In this document: positions 24,214 to 33,221 of the stretch, in pieces | How the letters are laid out: the number at the start of each line of letters is the position of its first letter | Position numbering within the stretch: the stretch's first letter is position 1 | Program-made: the position numbers and the translations under genes | Assembly (NCBI RefSeq): GCF_000250735.1 | Contig: NZ_AHZV01000102.1 | Location: 1 to 39,541 of the forward strand | Length of the DNA: 39,541 nt | From: Anaerophaga thermohalophila str. Valhall | GTDB lineage: Bacteria > Bacteroidota > Bacteroidia > Bacteroidales > Marinilabiliaceae | Direction of reading: 5' to 3' | The notes under the pieces: model-generated | Database searches by the model: none | Told to the model about the DNA's origin: nothing | Seen by the model: the letters and a program-made list of their open reading frames with translations, nothing else

Positions 24214-26301
24214 ATGGATCTACCAAGTGAATTTAAAACAAAGTTTGTTAACGAGGCCCTCGACAATATCACCGAGATAGAGCAGATATTGTTGGAGCTG
24301 GAGCTGACGCCTGACAATAATAATCATATTGAAAGCATTTTCCGTGGATTGCACACTTTAAAAGGGGGTGGTTCCATGTTCGGGTTCAATAAATTAAGTG
24401 AGTTTACGCATCACATCGAAACAGTTTATGATCTGGTTCGATCCGGAGAAATAGTGCTTTCACAAAGAATCATTTCTTTGACATTTAATGCGGTAGACAT
24501 ATTTAAGAAATTATTAGTTACGGATGAGGATATTTTGCAAACAGTAAGCGAACAATGCAATGAAATTGTAGCCTCTTTCAGGGAGATTGTGGATTTGAAA
24601 AAGGAAGAAAGAAAATTGCAGCAAAAAGAAAATTCTGTACACGATTCATCTGAAGACAATTTAAAAGAGGCAACTGCAACTTACTATATACATTTTTATC
24701 CGGGGAAAAATATATTAAAAAACGGAACAAATCTCTTGTATTTGATAGATGACCTTTTGGAACTGGGTGAGGGGTTTGTTATCCCGGGTCTAGGTGAAGT
24801 TCCGGACTTCAATGAAATTAACCCAAAACAGAGCTATATATATTGGGATATTTTTTTAGCAACGAACAAAGAAGTGTCAGAAATATCTGATGTTTTCATT
24901 TTTGTTGAAAGTGAATCTACTTTAGAAATACATAAAGTAAGCAATACAAATTTATTTACATCAGAGCAATTCGTAAAAACACTAAATGAAATAGCCTCAC
25001 GGAATAATCCAATAAATCTTCCTTCTGTTAAGAAATTGGTTCACAAAAGCCAATCGGTAAACAAAACCGAATTTAAAAGTAAAACCAAGGGAAACAAAGG
25101 CAATAAAAAGTATGAGATTGACAGTTTTAATAACCATAATTCGAATAATTCAGTCAGGGTCTCTACAGAAAAAATTGATGTTTTAACGAGTTTGGTTAGT
25201 GAACTGGTTATTGTTCAGGAGCAGTTGAATCTGATTTCAGCAGCCAATCAGGTTCCCGGACTTCAGTCTGCTACAGATTCCCTTCAAAAACTTACGTCAC
25301 AACTTCGTGATGGTATTTTAAATATGAGCCTTATCCCGATTAATTCACTGGTTGTAAGATTTCAGAGATTAGTGAGAGATTTGAGTTCAAAACTAGGGAA
25401 AAAAGTGAAGCTCCAGATTGAGGGGGGTGATACTGAAATTGACAAATCAATGATTGATAATTTGTCTGATCCTTTGCTGCACATTATCAGAAATTGCATA
25501 GATCACGGCATTGAGAGCCCTCAGGTTCGCAACGCCAAAGGGAAACCGGAGACAGGACATATTCAATTAAAAGCATTTTACTCCGGTGCCAATGTCATAA
25601 TAAAAATTGAGGACGACGGTCAGGGAATTGATCTGTATAAGGTAAAAGAAAAAGCAATTGAAAGAAATCTGATAGACGCCAATTCCGATTTGTCGGATCA
25701 GGAAATTATGAACTTAATATTTACTTCCGGATTTTCAACCTCAGAAAATATTACACAGGTGTCAGGAAGAGGAGTGGGAATGGATGTGGTCAGGCAGAAT
25801 ATTAATGCAGTCAAGGGTACAGTCAAAATTGATTCGGAAAAAAATGTAGGGACGACCATAACAATAACTTTACCATTGGTGCTGTCTATAATAGATGGTT
25901 TGTTGATTAGAGTGTTTGATTCTCAGTATATTATTCCTTTATCAGTAGTTGAGCATATCTTTTTTAAAGAATCTCTTAGTTTGGATCAAAGTATTCAGGA
26001 AATAGTTGAATTTAAGGGTACTAAAATACCTTTTTTGAATTTACGAAAGGAGTTAAATGTTGATGCTCCGCCTCCTGAAATAATGCAGATGATAGTTATT
26101 AACCATCATGGCGATTTTTTTGCACTCGCAGTTGACAAAGTAATAGGAAAGATTCAAAGTGTGCTTAAACCTCTCGGAAAACTTTATGATGAAAATAAAT
26201 ATTTCTCAGCAGCTACTATAATGGGTGATGGTTCTATCGCTCTGTTATTAGATACCAATGCTCTTGTTTATGCCTTTGATAGTAAAATACTTGTTAATTA
26301 A
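24214..26301 (+). CDS. cheA: Chemotaxis histidine kinase CheA
   Basis: A 695-residue kinase of the chemosensory array. Residues 1-105 are the phosphotransfer domain with His47 in GLHTLKGGGSMFGF. Residues about 145-250 hold a non-classical P2-type region (YYIHFYPGKN, WDIFLAT, DVFIFVESES) of the kind seen in CheA proteins that lack canonical CheY-binding P2. Residues about 310-370 are the dimerisation helices; 375-555 are the HATPase (LLHIIRNCIDHGIESP, EDDGQGIDL, SGRGVGMDVVRQNI); the C-terminal 130 residues are the CheW-like regulatory domain. First gene of cheA-cheW-mcp, with cheW 13 bp downstream. Confidence 0.97.
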   Translation: MDLPSEFKTKFVNEALDNITEIEQILLELELTPDNNNHIESIFRGLHTLKGGGSMFGFNKLSEFTHHIETVYDLVRSGEIVLSQRIISLTFNAVDIFKKLLVTDEDILQTVSEQCNEIVASFREIVDLKKEERKLQQKENSVHDSSEDNLKEATATYYIHFYPGKNILKNGTNLLYLIDDLLELGEGFVIPGLGEVPDFNEINPKQSYIYWDIFLATNKEVSEISDVFIFVESESTLEIHKVSNTNLFTSEQFVKTLNEIASRNNPINLPSVKKLVHKSQSVNKTEFKSKTKGNKGNKKYEIDSFNNHNSNNSVRVSTEKIDVLTSLVSELVIVQEQLNLISAANQVPGLQSATDSLQKLTSQLRDGILNMSLIPINSLVVRFQRLVRDLSSKLGKKVKLQIEGGDTEIDKSMIDNLSDPLLHIIRNCIDHGIESPQVRNAKGKPETGHIQLKAFYSGANVIIKIEDDGQGIDLYKVKEKAIERNLIDANSDLSDQEIMNLIFTSGFSTSENITQVSGRGVGMDVVRQNINAVKGTVKIDSEKNVGTTITITLPLVLSIIDGLLIRVFDSQYIIPLSVVEHIFFKESLSLDQSIQEIVEFKGTKIPFLNLRKELNVDAPPPEIMQMIVINHHGDFFALAVDKVIGKIQSVLKPLGKLYDENKYFSAATIMGDGSIALLLDTNALVYAFDSKILVN

Positions 26302-26314
26302 AAAATAGATTATT

Positions 26315-26836
26315 ATGGATAAAGTTAAAAAACGAATTACAGATGCCTATCTGTCGTTTTGTTTGGCAGATGAAATTTTTGCCTTACATGTCAGTCAGGT
26401 CAGAAAAATACTTGAACTGGTTGATATTACAGAGGTACCAAGGACACCGGATTACATGAGAGGGGTTATTAATTTAAGGGGACATGTTCTGCCAGTCCTG
26501 GATTTAAACATCAAGTTTGGATTACCTCCTTTTCAAAGCACAAAAACCTCTTGCATACTGGTAATAGAAACTGAATTGGACAATGAAGCCATAATGCTGG
26601 GGATTTTAGTGGATTCTGTTCAGTCCGTTCTGAAAATCAAGGAAGAACAGATTTTACCTCCCCCGAGTATTGGAAAAAAATTCAAGACTGATTTTATCTC
26701 CGGAATGACCAGGGTTGAAGAGAAGTTTTACATGATCCTTGATATGAATTTAATCTTGAAGTCAAACGACGTTTTCAGCATAAAGGATATAAAAAAGGTT
26801 CGTGAGTCGGTAGAAAATGAAAATAACAATAGTTAA
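26315..26836 (+). CDS. cheW: Chemotaxis coupling protein CheW
   Basis: A 173-residue single-domain adaptor linking CheA to chemoreceptors. Typical motifs are YLSFCLADEIFALHVSQVRKILE, VPRTPDYMRGVINLRGHVLPVLDL and the late GILVDSVQSVLKI. The final 25 residues are a charged tail. It sits 13 bp after cheA and 54 bp before the receptor gene, so the three are probably one transcript. Confidence 0.96.
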   Translation: MDKVKKRITDAYLSFCLADEIFALHVSQVRKILELVDITEVPRTPDYMRGVINLRGHVLPVLDLNIKFGLPPFQSTKTSCILVIETELDNEAIMLGILVDSVQSVLKIKEEQILPPPSIGKKFKTDFISGMTRVEEKFYMILDMNLILKSNDVFSIKDIKKVRESVENENNNS

Positions 26837-26890
26837 TTTTTAATTTGTTATTATAGTCAAATTTTTGTTTAACAAAATAAAACAATTGGA

Positions 26891-28966
26891 ATGAAATTCA
26901 GCGATTTTAAAATTGGAAGCAAAATTGTTACCGGTTTTTCTTTAATTACCATAATTGCATTGGCAATTGGTATTACCGGAATGATAAGCCTGAACCGTAT
27001 TGGCAATTTACTAAATTCTGTATCAGACGTAAGATTGCCTGGTATTGAGCATCTTGGGACTGTTGAGGCTAATTTAGAAAGAGTGCAAAAGGGTTATTAT
27101 CAAATCTTGGACGCCGATGTCAGTCGGGAAGAAAGGGAACAAATAATGATAAATATTTCCAAGGCGAGGGAAACTTATCTGGATGCTCTGAGCCGATACG
27201 AAAAATTAGAAATGACCGAAGATGAAGAAAGTATTTATGTTAAATTTATTAAAGATTTAGGTGCCTGGCAAACCCACAATAAACAAAATGTTGAGAGGCT
27301 TGCTACCCGGTTTGTCGAAATGGGTCTTCTTGATCCTCAGGAATTGATTAAGCAAATTGAAAAATTTGTTACTGAACACTATATTCTTCAAAAAGAAGTT
27401 CTGGATGCTATTCATAACGGAACTGTTCTTGAAGGTGGAGGTATCGAAGAATGTGCGTTGCACAACTGGTCGGTTAATTTTAATACCGAGAATGCTGAAA
27501 TCATCTCTTATATTAATGATTTGCGTGAACCCCACCAGGAATTTCATTTGTCGGTTCAACAGATAAAAAATTTAATCAATCAGGGAAATATTCAGGAAGC
27601 AAATATTTACTTTCAGGAAGTAACAAAACCTGCTGCTGAGAAAATCGTTAATTATTTGGATTTGATTGCCCAGAAAGCGAACCAGGCTGAAAAAATCCTT
27701 CTCGAACTGAATGAAGCTGTTACTGTTGAATCAGCGGAGTTTCACAAAGGAGTTATGTCCGATATTGATGAACTTACAAGAATTAACAGAAAAAAGGCAA
27801 GCGATGAGAATAAGACGGGTGATGATATTTATCTGGCCAGTAATATCTTAATTATAACAGCAATTATAATTGGTTTGATTATCGCTTCTTTGTTGAGTTA
27901 CTTCATTACCAAATCAATAACGAAAGGTATTAACAAAGGGGTAGCATTCGCTGAGAAAATTGCAGATGGAGATCTCACCGTTGATGTGGAGGAGCAATAT
28001 CTTTCCCAAAAAGATGAAGTTGGTCAGTTATCCAGAGCTATGCAACGTATGTCTGACAAACTTCAGGAAATTATTGGAGATATCATGGCAGGGGCCGACA
28101 ACATTACAAGCGCCAGTCAGGAAATGAGCTCTACTTCGCAGCAAATGTCTCAGGGAGCAAATGAACAAGCCTCATCAGCTGAAGAGGTATCTTCCTCTAT
28201 GGAACAGATGGTTGCCAATATTCAGCAAAATACTGATAGCGCAATGCAAACAGAAAAAATTGCTAAACAGGCGGCTGAGGGCATTATCAAAGGTAGTGAG
28301 AGCTCTAATATTACAGCAAAATCAATGAAAGAAATTGCATCAAAAGTTTCGATCATTGGAGATATTGCTTATCAAACCAACATTCTTGCTTTGAATGCTG
28401 CAGTGGAGGCAGCAAGAGCCGGAGAACACGGTGAAGGTTTTGCTGTTGTGGCAGAAGAGGTTAGGAAGCTTGCGGAAAGAAGCCAGGTTGCAGCCGAAGA
28501 GATTAATGAATTATCTGCTGAAGGGGTTAATGTTGCGGTTGAAGCCGGCAAATTGCTCGAGACAATAGTCCCGGAAATGGAAAAAACGTCAAAACTAATT
28601 CAGGAAATTTCTGCCGCAAGTATGGAACAGAATTCAGGTGCGGACCAAATTAATACTGCTATACAGCAACTAAATCAGGTTGTTCAGCAAAATGCTGCTG
28701 CTTCGGAAGAAATGGCCTCGAGTTCAGAAGAATTGGCTGGTCAAGCTGAGCAGATGAGAGAAATTGTTTCTTATTTCAAGGTCGATCATAGAAATTTCAG
28801 AAAAAAGAAGAACAGTAATATTTTGAAAAAAGAGAAAACTGATTTAAAATCTACCGGAAATTCTTCTCATTCGACTTTATCGGATAAATCTAAAAACCAA
28901 TCAAAAGGGGTAGATTTAAATATCGACGAAACAGATAAAAACGATGAGGATTTTCAACGCTTCTGA
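26891..28966 (+). CDS. Methyl-accepting chemotaxis protein with CZB-like zinc-binding motif in the sensor region
   Basis: A 691-residue transmembrane receptor. TM1 is near residues 12-35 and TM2 near 316-339, leaving about 280 periplasmic residues that look helical (four-helix-bundle type). Within this part, His163, Cys188 in ECALHNW, and His215/His219 in REPHQEFH follow the H/C..W/H...H pattern of chemoreceptor zinc-binding (CZB) domains. A HAMP domain follows, and then the signalling hairpin with [25 protein letters not shown] linker of about 60 residues ends in DFQRF, resembling the CheR-docking pentapeptide (xWxxF). Encoded after cheW. Confidence 0.93.
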   Translation: MKFSDFKIGSKIVTGFSLITIIALAIGITGMISLNRIGNLLNSVSDVRLPGIEHLGTVEANLERVQKGYYQILDADVSREEREQIMINISKARETYLDALSRYEKLEMTEDEESIYVKFIKDLGAWQTHNKQNVERLATRFVEMGLLDPQELIKQIEKFVTEHYILQKEVLDAIHNGTVLEGGGIEECALHNWSVNFNTENAEIISYINDLREPHQEFHLSVQQIKNLINQGNIQEANIYFQEVTKPAAEKIVNYLDLIAQKANQAEKILLELNEAVTVESAEFHKGVMSDIDELTRINRKKASDENKTGDDIYLASNILIITAIIIGLIIASLLSYFITKSITKGINKGVAFAEKIADGDLTVDVEEQYLSQKDEVGQLSRAMQRMSDKLQEIIGDIMAGADNITSASQEMSSTSQQMSQGANEQASSAEEVSSSMEQMVANIQQNTDSAMQTEKIAKQAAEGIIKGSESSNITAKSMKEIASKVSIIGDIAYQTNILALNAAVEAARAGEHGEGFAVVAEEVRKLAERSQVAAEEINELSAEGVNVAVEAGKLLETIVPEMEKTSKLIQEISAASMEQNSGADQINTAIQQLNQVVQQNAAASEEMASSSEELAGQAEQMREIVSYFKVDHRNFRKKKNSNILKKEKTDLKSTGNSSHSTLSDKSKNQSKGVDLNIDETDKNDEDFQRF

Positions 28967-28978
28967 TAAGATAAGTCG

Positions 28979-29006
28979 TTGATTCTTTTTTGTAGTCTTA
29001 TATTTG
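28979..29006 (+). promoter_or_regulatory. Candidate promoter of cheR
   Basis: TTG at 28979-28981, a 17-bp spacer and TATATTTG at 28999-29006, an exact TAnnTTTG match. It lies about 107 bp before the cheR start and suggests that cheR is transcribed separately from cheA-cheW-mcp. Confidence 0.5.
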
Positions 29007-29021
29007 TAGGACTATTTTGCC

Positions 29022-29066
29022 AGTCTGGCGGTCTTGTTGCCTTCCATTAATATAGATCGCCAGACT
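29022..29066 (+). promoter_or_regulatory. Inverted repeat in the cheR leader
   Basis: AGTCTGGCG at 29022-29030 pairs perfectly with CGCCAGACT at 29058-29066 across 27 nt. It may be the terminator of the mcp transcript, although only a mixed T-rich tract follows, or a leader hairpin of cheR, since it is just downstream of the predicted start site. Confidence 0.5.
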
Positions 29067-29112
29067 TAGTTTATTTATTTGTGATGTTGTTCTCTGAAAA
29101 ACCTTTAAAAAT

Positions 29113-29964
29113 TTGATAAGCGAAATTTACAAAGCGGAGCTTTCCGACAAGGATTTTAATACCCTTTCAGTAATAATAAACCGCGAAACCGGTATAAAAA
29201 TGCCTCCGGCCAAAAAGGTTATGCTTCAGGCCCGGCTGAAAAAACGGCTTACCGCATTAAATTTTACAACTTTCGAAGATTATACGAGTCATGTTCTCAG
29301 TAAGGAAGGGTTCTCAACCGAGCTGATTCACATGATCGATGCTGTGAGTACTAACAAGACGGATTTTTTTCGTGAACCGGTACATTTTCAGATTATGACC
29401 GATGTTGTATTACCGGAATTTGTCCGTGCAAACAAAGGTCAACCATTCAGGGTATGGAGTGCGGGGTGTGCCAGTGGCGAAGAGCCATACAACATTGCTA
29501 TGGTAATTGACGATTTCATAAAACGGGGATACCGGTTTGATTTTTATGTAAGGGCAAGTGATATATCCACTGCTGTTTTGCAAAAAGGAATCAATGCCGT
29601 TTACACCGAACAAAGGGTGGCTCCGGTGCCAAAATATTTTCTTCACCGCTATTTTATGCGAAGCAAAGACAAAAGCAAAAATTTATACAAAGTCGTTCCT
29701 GAAATACGAAGCAAAGTACAGTTTAGCCGTATCAACTTTATGGATGAAACCTTTAAAGTTCCTGAACGGTTTGATGTCATATTTTGCCGGAATGTGTTGA
29801 TCTATTTTGACCGCCCTACCCAGGAATCGGTTATAAGGAAATTATTGAGGCATTTGAAAACCGGTGGATATTTGTTTATCGGGCATTCGGAGTCGCTTAT
29901 AGATATGCAATTGCCACTTGCTTCCGTAAGGCCAACGGTTTTTCGAAAAATATCTGATGATTAG
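29113..29964 (+). CDS. cheR: Chemotaxis protein methyltransferase CheR
   Basis: A 283-residue SAM-dependent enzyme that methylates glutamates of chemoreceptors. Residues 10-75 are the N-terminal helical domain (LSDKDFNTLSVIINRETGIKMPP). The catalytic domain has WSAGCASGEEPYNIAM (SAM binding), VRASDISTAVL, and DVIFCRNVLIYFD. The start is TTG at 29113: an in-frame TGA at 29095-29097 rules out a more distant start, and the next ATG would remove the N-terminal helix. Full length matches the family. The stop codon lies in the first unit of an 8-bp tandem repeat. Confidence 0.95.
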   Translation: MISEIYKAELSDKDFNTLSVIINRETGIKMPPAKKVMLQARLKKRLTALNFTTFEDYTSHVLSKEGFSTELIHMIDAVSTNKTDFFREPVHFQIMTDVVLPEFVRANKGQPFRVWSAGCASGEEPYNIAMVIDDFIKRGYRFDFYVRASDISTAVLQKGINAVYTEQRVAPVPKYFLHRYFMRSKDKSKNLYKVVPEIRSKVQFSRINFMDETFKVPERFDVIFCRNVLIYFDRPTQESVIRKLLRHLKTGGYLFIGHSESLIDMQLPLASVRPTVFRKISDD

Positions 29965-30021
29965 GTTAATAGGTCAATAGGTCAATAGGTCAATAGGTTA
30001 ATTTGTTAATTTGTTAATTGG
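29965..30021. repeat. 8-bp tandem repeat directly after cheR
   Basis: About seven units of AGGTCAAT, decaying to AGGTTAAT and TTGTTAAT, begin at the cheR stop codon. The 236-bp cheR-cheB interval is otherwise featureless, apart from a weak AT-rich AATATTTG box just before cheB. Confidence 0.88.
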
Positions 30022-30200
30022 TATGAAGGTCAAGGAGGTGATGTTGGTAGTATGTTGACGAAATATTTATAAATCAATGCCTTAAGTGCAAACATCTGAA
30101 TTTAATGTTCTGAAATACGGAAAGTTGTCCCCTTCAGCCTGTTGTTATTGAATTCCCGAATTCTTGAAGTTTTTTAACTTGCAATTTAAATATTTGTTGC

Positions 30201-31271
30201 ATGCCCAAAGTGAAAGTCCTTGTTGTTGACGACTCCGCCGTCGTAAGACAGACTTTGTCCGAAGTAATAAAAACGGATGGTCGCCTGGAGCTGATCGGAA
30301 TAGCTTCCGATCCTTATATAGCAGCCCGGAAAATGTTGAAGGAAGCCCCCGATGTAATCACCCTTGATGTAGAGATGCCCCGTATGGACGGACTCACGTT
30401 CTTAAAGCGGATTATGTCGCAACATCCTCTTCCGGTTGTTATTATTTCAAGTCTGACGGAAAAGGGTACTGAAACTGCCATGAAAGCTCTTGAATATGGT
30501 GCAGTAGAGATCATCACCAAACCGAAAATGGGGACCAAAGAGTTTTTTGAGGAATCCCGTATTCGGATATGCGATGCCATCTTTGCAGCAGCTCATACCC
30601 GGCCGAAAAAGAAATTTACATTACCCCCGGTTATCAAAGTTGAACCCCGTTATTCGGCCGATGTTGTAATACCTGGTAAGACCAGGCATGGAAGTATGCT
30701 AAAAACCACCGAAAAGGTAGTTGTTATTGGTGCTTCTACCGGGGGAACCGAAGCTTTGCTGCATGTTTTGCAAGGTTTACCTCACGACTGTCCCGGTATT
30801 GTAATTGTGCAGCACATGCCGGAAGAATTTACCCGTTCGTTTGCCAAAAGGCTTGACGATATTTGTGATATTTCTGTGAAAGAAGCACAGAACAACGATA
30901 CCGTTATCCGCGGAAGAGCCTTGATTGCTCCTGGCAACAAGCATACTTTGTTAAAGAGGAGTGGGGCACGTTATTACGTGGAAGTTACGGATGGACAACT
31001 GGTCAACCGGCATCGACCCAGTGTGGATGTGTTGTTTCGCTCAGCGGCTTATTGTGGGGGAGCCAATGTGGTAGGAATAATAATGACGGGAATGGGGAAT
31101 GATGGCGCACGCGGATTGTTGGAGATGAAAGAAGCCGGCGCTTATACCATTGCTCAGGATGAAAAATCGTGTGTTGTCTTTGGCATGCCGCACGAAGCAA
31201 TAAAACTTGGAGCGGTTGATAAGACCGTCTCACTTGAACATATCGCTGCATTGATCATGAAAAAGACATGA
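30201..31271 (+). CDS. cheB: Chemotaxis response regulator protein-glutamate methylesterase CheB
   Basis: A 356-residue enzyme removing methyl groups from chemoreceptors and deamidating glutamines. Residues 3-120 are a receiver with Asp10/Asp11, phospho-acceptor Asp56 ([12 protein letters not shown]) and Lys108 (TKPK). A linker follows, then the catalytic domain from about 170 with Ser179 in [10 protein letters not shown], His205 in VQHMPEEFT and Asp301 in GMGNDGARG. All key residues are intact. Together with CheR it gives the array a full adaptation system. No cheD or cheC is in the window. Confidence 0.97.
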   Translation: MPKVKVLVVDDSAVVRQTLSEVIKTDGRLELIGIASDPYIAARKMLKEAPDVITLDVEMPRMDGLTFLKRIMSQHPLPVVIISSLTEKGTETAMKALEYGAVEIITKPKMGTKEFFEESRIRICDAIFAAAHTRPKKKFTLPPVIKVEPRYSADVVIPGKTRHGSMLKTTEKVVVIGASTGGTEALLHVLQGLPHDCPGIVIVQHMPEEFTRSFAKRLDDICDISVKEAQNNDTVIRGRALIAPGNKHTLLKRSGARYYVEVTDGQLVNRHRPSVDVLFRSAAYCGGANVVGIIMTGMGNDGARGLLEMKEAGAYTIAQDEKSCVVFGMPHEAIKLGAVDKTVSLEHIAALIMKKT

Positions 31272-31286
31272 GTTCTGTGAATGTTT

Positions 31287-31294
31287 TATCTTTG
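31287..31294 (+). promoter_or_regulatory. Candidate -7 box of the YhcC-like gene
   Basis: TATCTTTG matches TAnnTTTG exactly and lies 10 bp before ATG 31305, implying a very short leader. It favours that ATG over an in-frame ATG at 31281, which would lie upstream of the transcription start. Confidence 0.4.
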
Positions 31295-31304
31295 CAAAAA
31301 AAAC

Positions 31305-32252
31305 ATGCCCGAAAAAGCATTTCCCTGGGGACACGATAATCCAATCAACGATTACAGCAATTATATCCGGCGTAAATTTAACGGAAGAGTGCAAAAATTA
31401 TCACTCAATGCTGGGTTTACGTGCCCCAACCGTGACGGAACAAAAGGAAGAGGGGGGTGTACTTTTTGCAATAACGATACTTTCAATCCCGGATACTGTA
31501 AAGCGGGTCTGAGCATCACAGAACAACTTGATCAGGGGATTTCTTTTTTCGCTGAACGATATCCTGACCAATACTACCTTGCTTATTTTCAGGCTTATAC
31601 AAACACTTACGATACATTGGCAAGATTGAAAGTGCTTTATGAAGAAGCACTGTCACACCCGCAAATAAAAGGTATGGTCGTGGGCACTCGTCCCGACTGC
31701 GTTCCTGATGATCTGATTAAGTATTTCCAAAAACTTCAGGAGCAGTACTATATTGTTGTTGAATTGGGGATAGAGTCAACAAATGAGGAAACACTTAAAA
31801 GAGTCAACCGTGGTCATACTTTTCAGGAAACAAAGGAAACCATAGAGCGACTCTACAATGCCGGAATTCCTTTGGGGGGTCACCTTATTCTGGGGCTACC
31901 GGGTGAAACCAACGAGATGATACTGGAACATGCCGATATTTTGTCGCATTTGCCATTAAACTATTTGAAATTGCATCAGCTTCAATATGTCCGGGGCTCA
32001 GTTCTGGGATACCAATATCTTAAAAACCCCGAAAATTTCAGGGTTTTCCATGCCGATGAGTACATTGATCTGGTTATCGCCTTTTTGGAACGTTTAAATC
32101 CGGCAATTGTAATGGAACGACTGGCAAGTCAGGCGCCTTTCGATCTTTTGATAGCTCCCAAATGGGGACTGAAAAACTTTCAACTGGTTGAAATGGTTCG
32201 GAAAAGAATGAAACAAAGAAATACGTGGCAGGGACGTTTATTTGTCTCATGA
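31305..32252 (+). CDS. TIGR01212-family (YhcC-like) radical SAM protein
   Basis: A 315-residue radical SAM enzyme. Cys40, Cys52 and Cys55 (FTCPNRDG, then GRGGCTFCN) form the widened cluster motif typical of the YhcC/TIGR01212 family. Other family features are GTRPDCVPDD, VVELGIESTNEETLKRVNRGHT and GGHLILGLPGE. The reaction is not established. ATG 31305 gives the usual length, and an ATG eight codons earlier lies upstream of the likely promoter box. It converges with the DUF4197 gene, the two stops interlocking in the palindrome TCATGA. Confidence 0.92.
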   Translation: MPEKAFPWGHDNPINDYSNYIRRKFNGRVQKLSLNAGFTCPNRDGTKGRGGCTFCNNDTFNPGYCKAGLSITEQLDQGISFFAERYPDQYYLAYFQAYTNTYDTLARLKVLYEEALSHPQIKGMVVGTRPDCVPDDLIKYFQKLQEQYYIVVELGIESTNEETLKRVNRGHTFQETKETIERLYNAGIPLGGHLILGLPGETNEMILEHADILSHLPLNYLKLHQLQYVRGSVLGYQYLKNPENFRVFHADEYIDLVIAFLERLNPAIVMERLASQAPFDLLIAPKWGLKNFQLVEMVRKRMKQRNTWQGRLFVS

Positions 32253-32990
32253 ACCTCCGAAAACACGCTTCAGTAATTCAGTTACCCTTGCCGCCGGATC
32301 GGTTCGTATTTTTTCTTCTTCCAAAGCCAGTTTTAAGAACAGGCCATCGAGTGCTTTATTTGTCAGATACTTGTCAAGTTGGGTCTCAACGGTTTCCAAA
32401 TCCGCCATCTGACCGACAATTGAGTTTGCTACTCTGTTCCACTGGCCTGTGAGCGTTTCCCAGGACTCATTAGTAGAGAGTTCTCCGACTATTTTTTTAT
32501 CGAGGCTGGCTTTTATTTTGGGTTGATAGAGACAGAAAAGCTCGTTGTAAGTTTGAGACCTGAGATATTGCGTGGCAGCGTCTTTTCCACCGTTAAGAAT
32601 TTCAAATCCATCCTGAATGGTCATGTTCGAAATGGCTTTTGCAAAGATGGGAGCAGCTTCACTGGCAGCATCTTCTGCAGAACGGTTGATTCGTAATATC
32701 ACATCTTCTACCAGTTTGTCTCCCCCGGGTATTTTAGAAAGATTGTCGGTTACTACTTCAGCTTCGGGGGGCAGAGTGATTTTCACCAGGTCATCACCGT
32801 AGTAGCCATTTTTTCTTGAAAGTCGGCCGGATGCGGAATCGGCTCCAATTATAAGAGCCTGCCTCAGGCCGCGTATAACTTCTGTTTGCGTTAACGGTCG
32901 GTTGGTGTCGATTGTTTTAACAACTTGTGATAGTTCAGCACAACCTGCAATTAAAAGGATTGTGAAGACCGAGGCGAAGGATTTTTTCAT
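32247..32990 (-). CDS. DUF4197-family lipoprotein
   Basis: A 247-residue protein with a lipoprotein signal (MKKSFASVFTILLIAGC, Cys17), so likely anchored in the envelope. The body matches DUF4197: repeated short helices, GLRQALIIGADSAS, ISNMTIQDGFEILNGGKDAATQYL, and an extended alanine/leucine-rich C-terminus (NKALDGLFLKLALEEEKIR). Function unknown. Its stop shares six bases with the convergent radical SAM gene. Confidence 0.9.
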   Translation of the reverse strand: MKKSFASVFTILLIAGCAELSQVVKTIDTNRPLTQTEVIRGLRQALIIGADSASGRLSRKNGYYGDDLVKITLPPEAEVVTDNLSKIPGGDKLVEDVILRINRSAEDAASEAAPIFAKAISNMTIQDGFEILNGGKDAATQYLRSQTYNELFCLYQPKIKASLDKKIVGELSTNESWETLTGQWNRVANSIVGQMADLETVETQLDKYLTNKALDGLFLKLALEEEKIRTDPAARVTELLKRVFGGS

Positions 32991-33006
32991 CAGTATAAAA
33001 TTAGTC

Positions 33007-33185
33007 TAAGTTATTGGTCTGATGGAACTCGCATGATTGGAGTTTATACATGTTCTCTTGTGACAAACTTTGTCATGCTCGTTTCATTAGCATATAATTT
33101 ACTTAAGTTATTGGCCTAATGGAGCTTGCGACTTTTATACATATCCTTTTGTGGCGGATTTCTTTGTAAACAAAGCGCCATGCTC
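33007..33185. repeat. Two tandem copies of a hairpin-bearing intergenic repeat
   Basis: Unit 1 is 33007-33080 and unit 2 is 33104-33185. Both begin TAAGTTATTGG(C/T)CT(A/G)ATGGA, pass through a TTTATACAT segment and end in TGCTC. Each ends with a palindrome: TGACAAAcTTTGTCA in unit 1, and TGGCG...CGCCA enclosing CTTTGTaaACAAAG in unit 2. They lie between two minus-strand genes and could act as terminators for the YgiQ-like gene. A short stretch of the GAGCATGGGGCA-type satellite follows at 33179-33212. Confidence 0.75.
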
Positions 33186-33221
33186 TTTGCCCCATGCCCT
33201 CTGCCATCAAAAACCTGTCAA

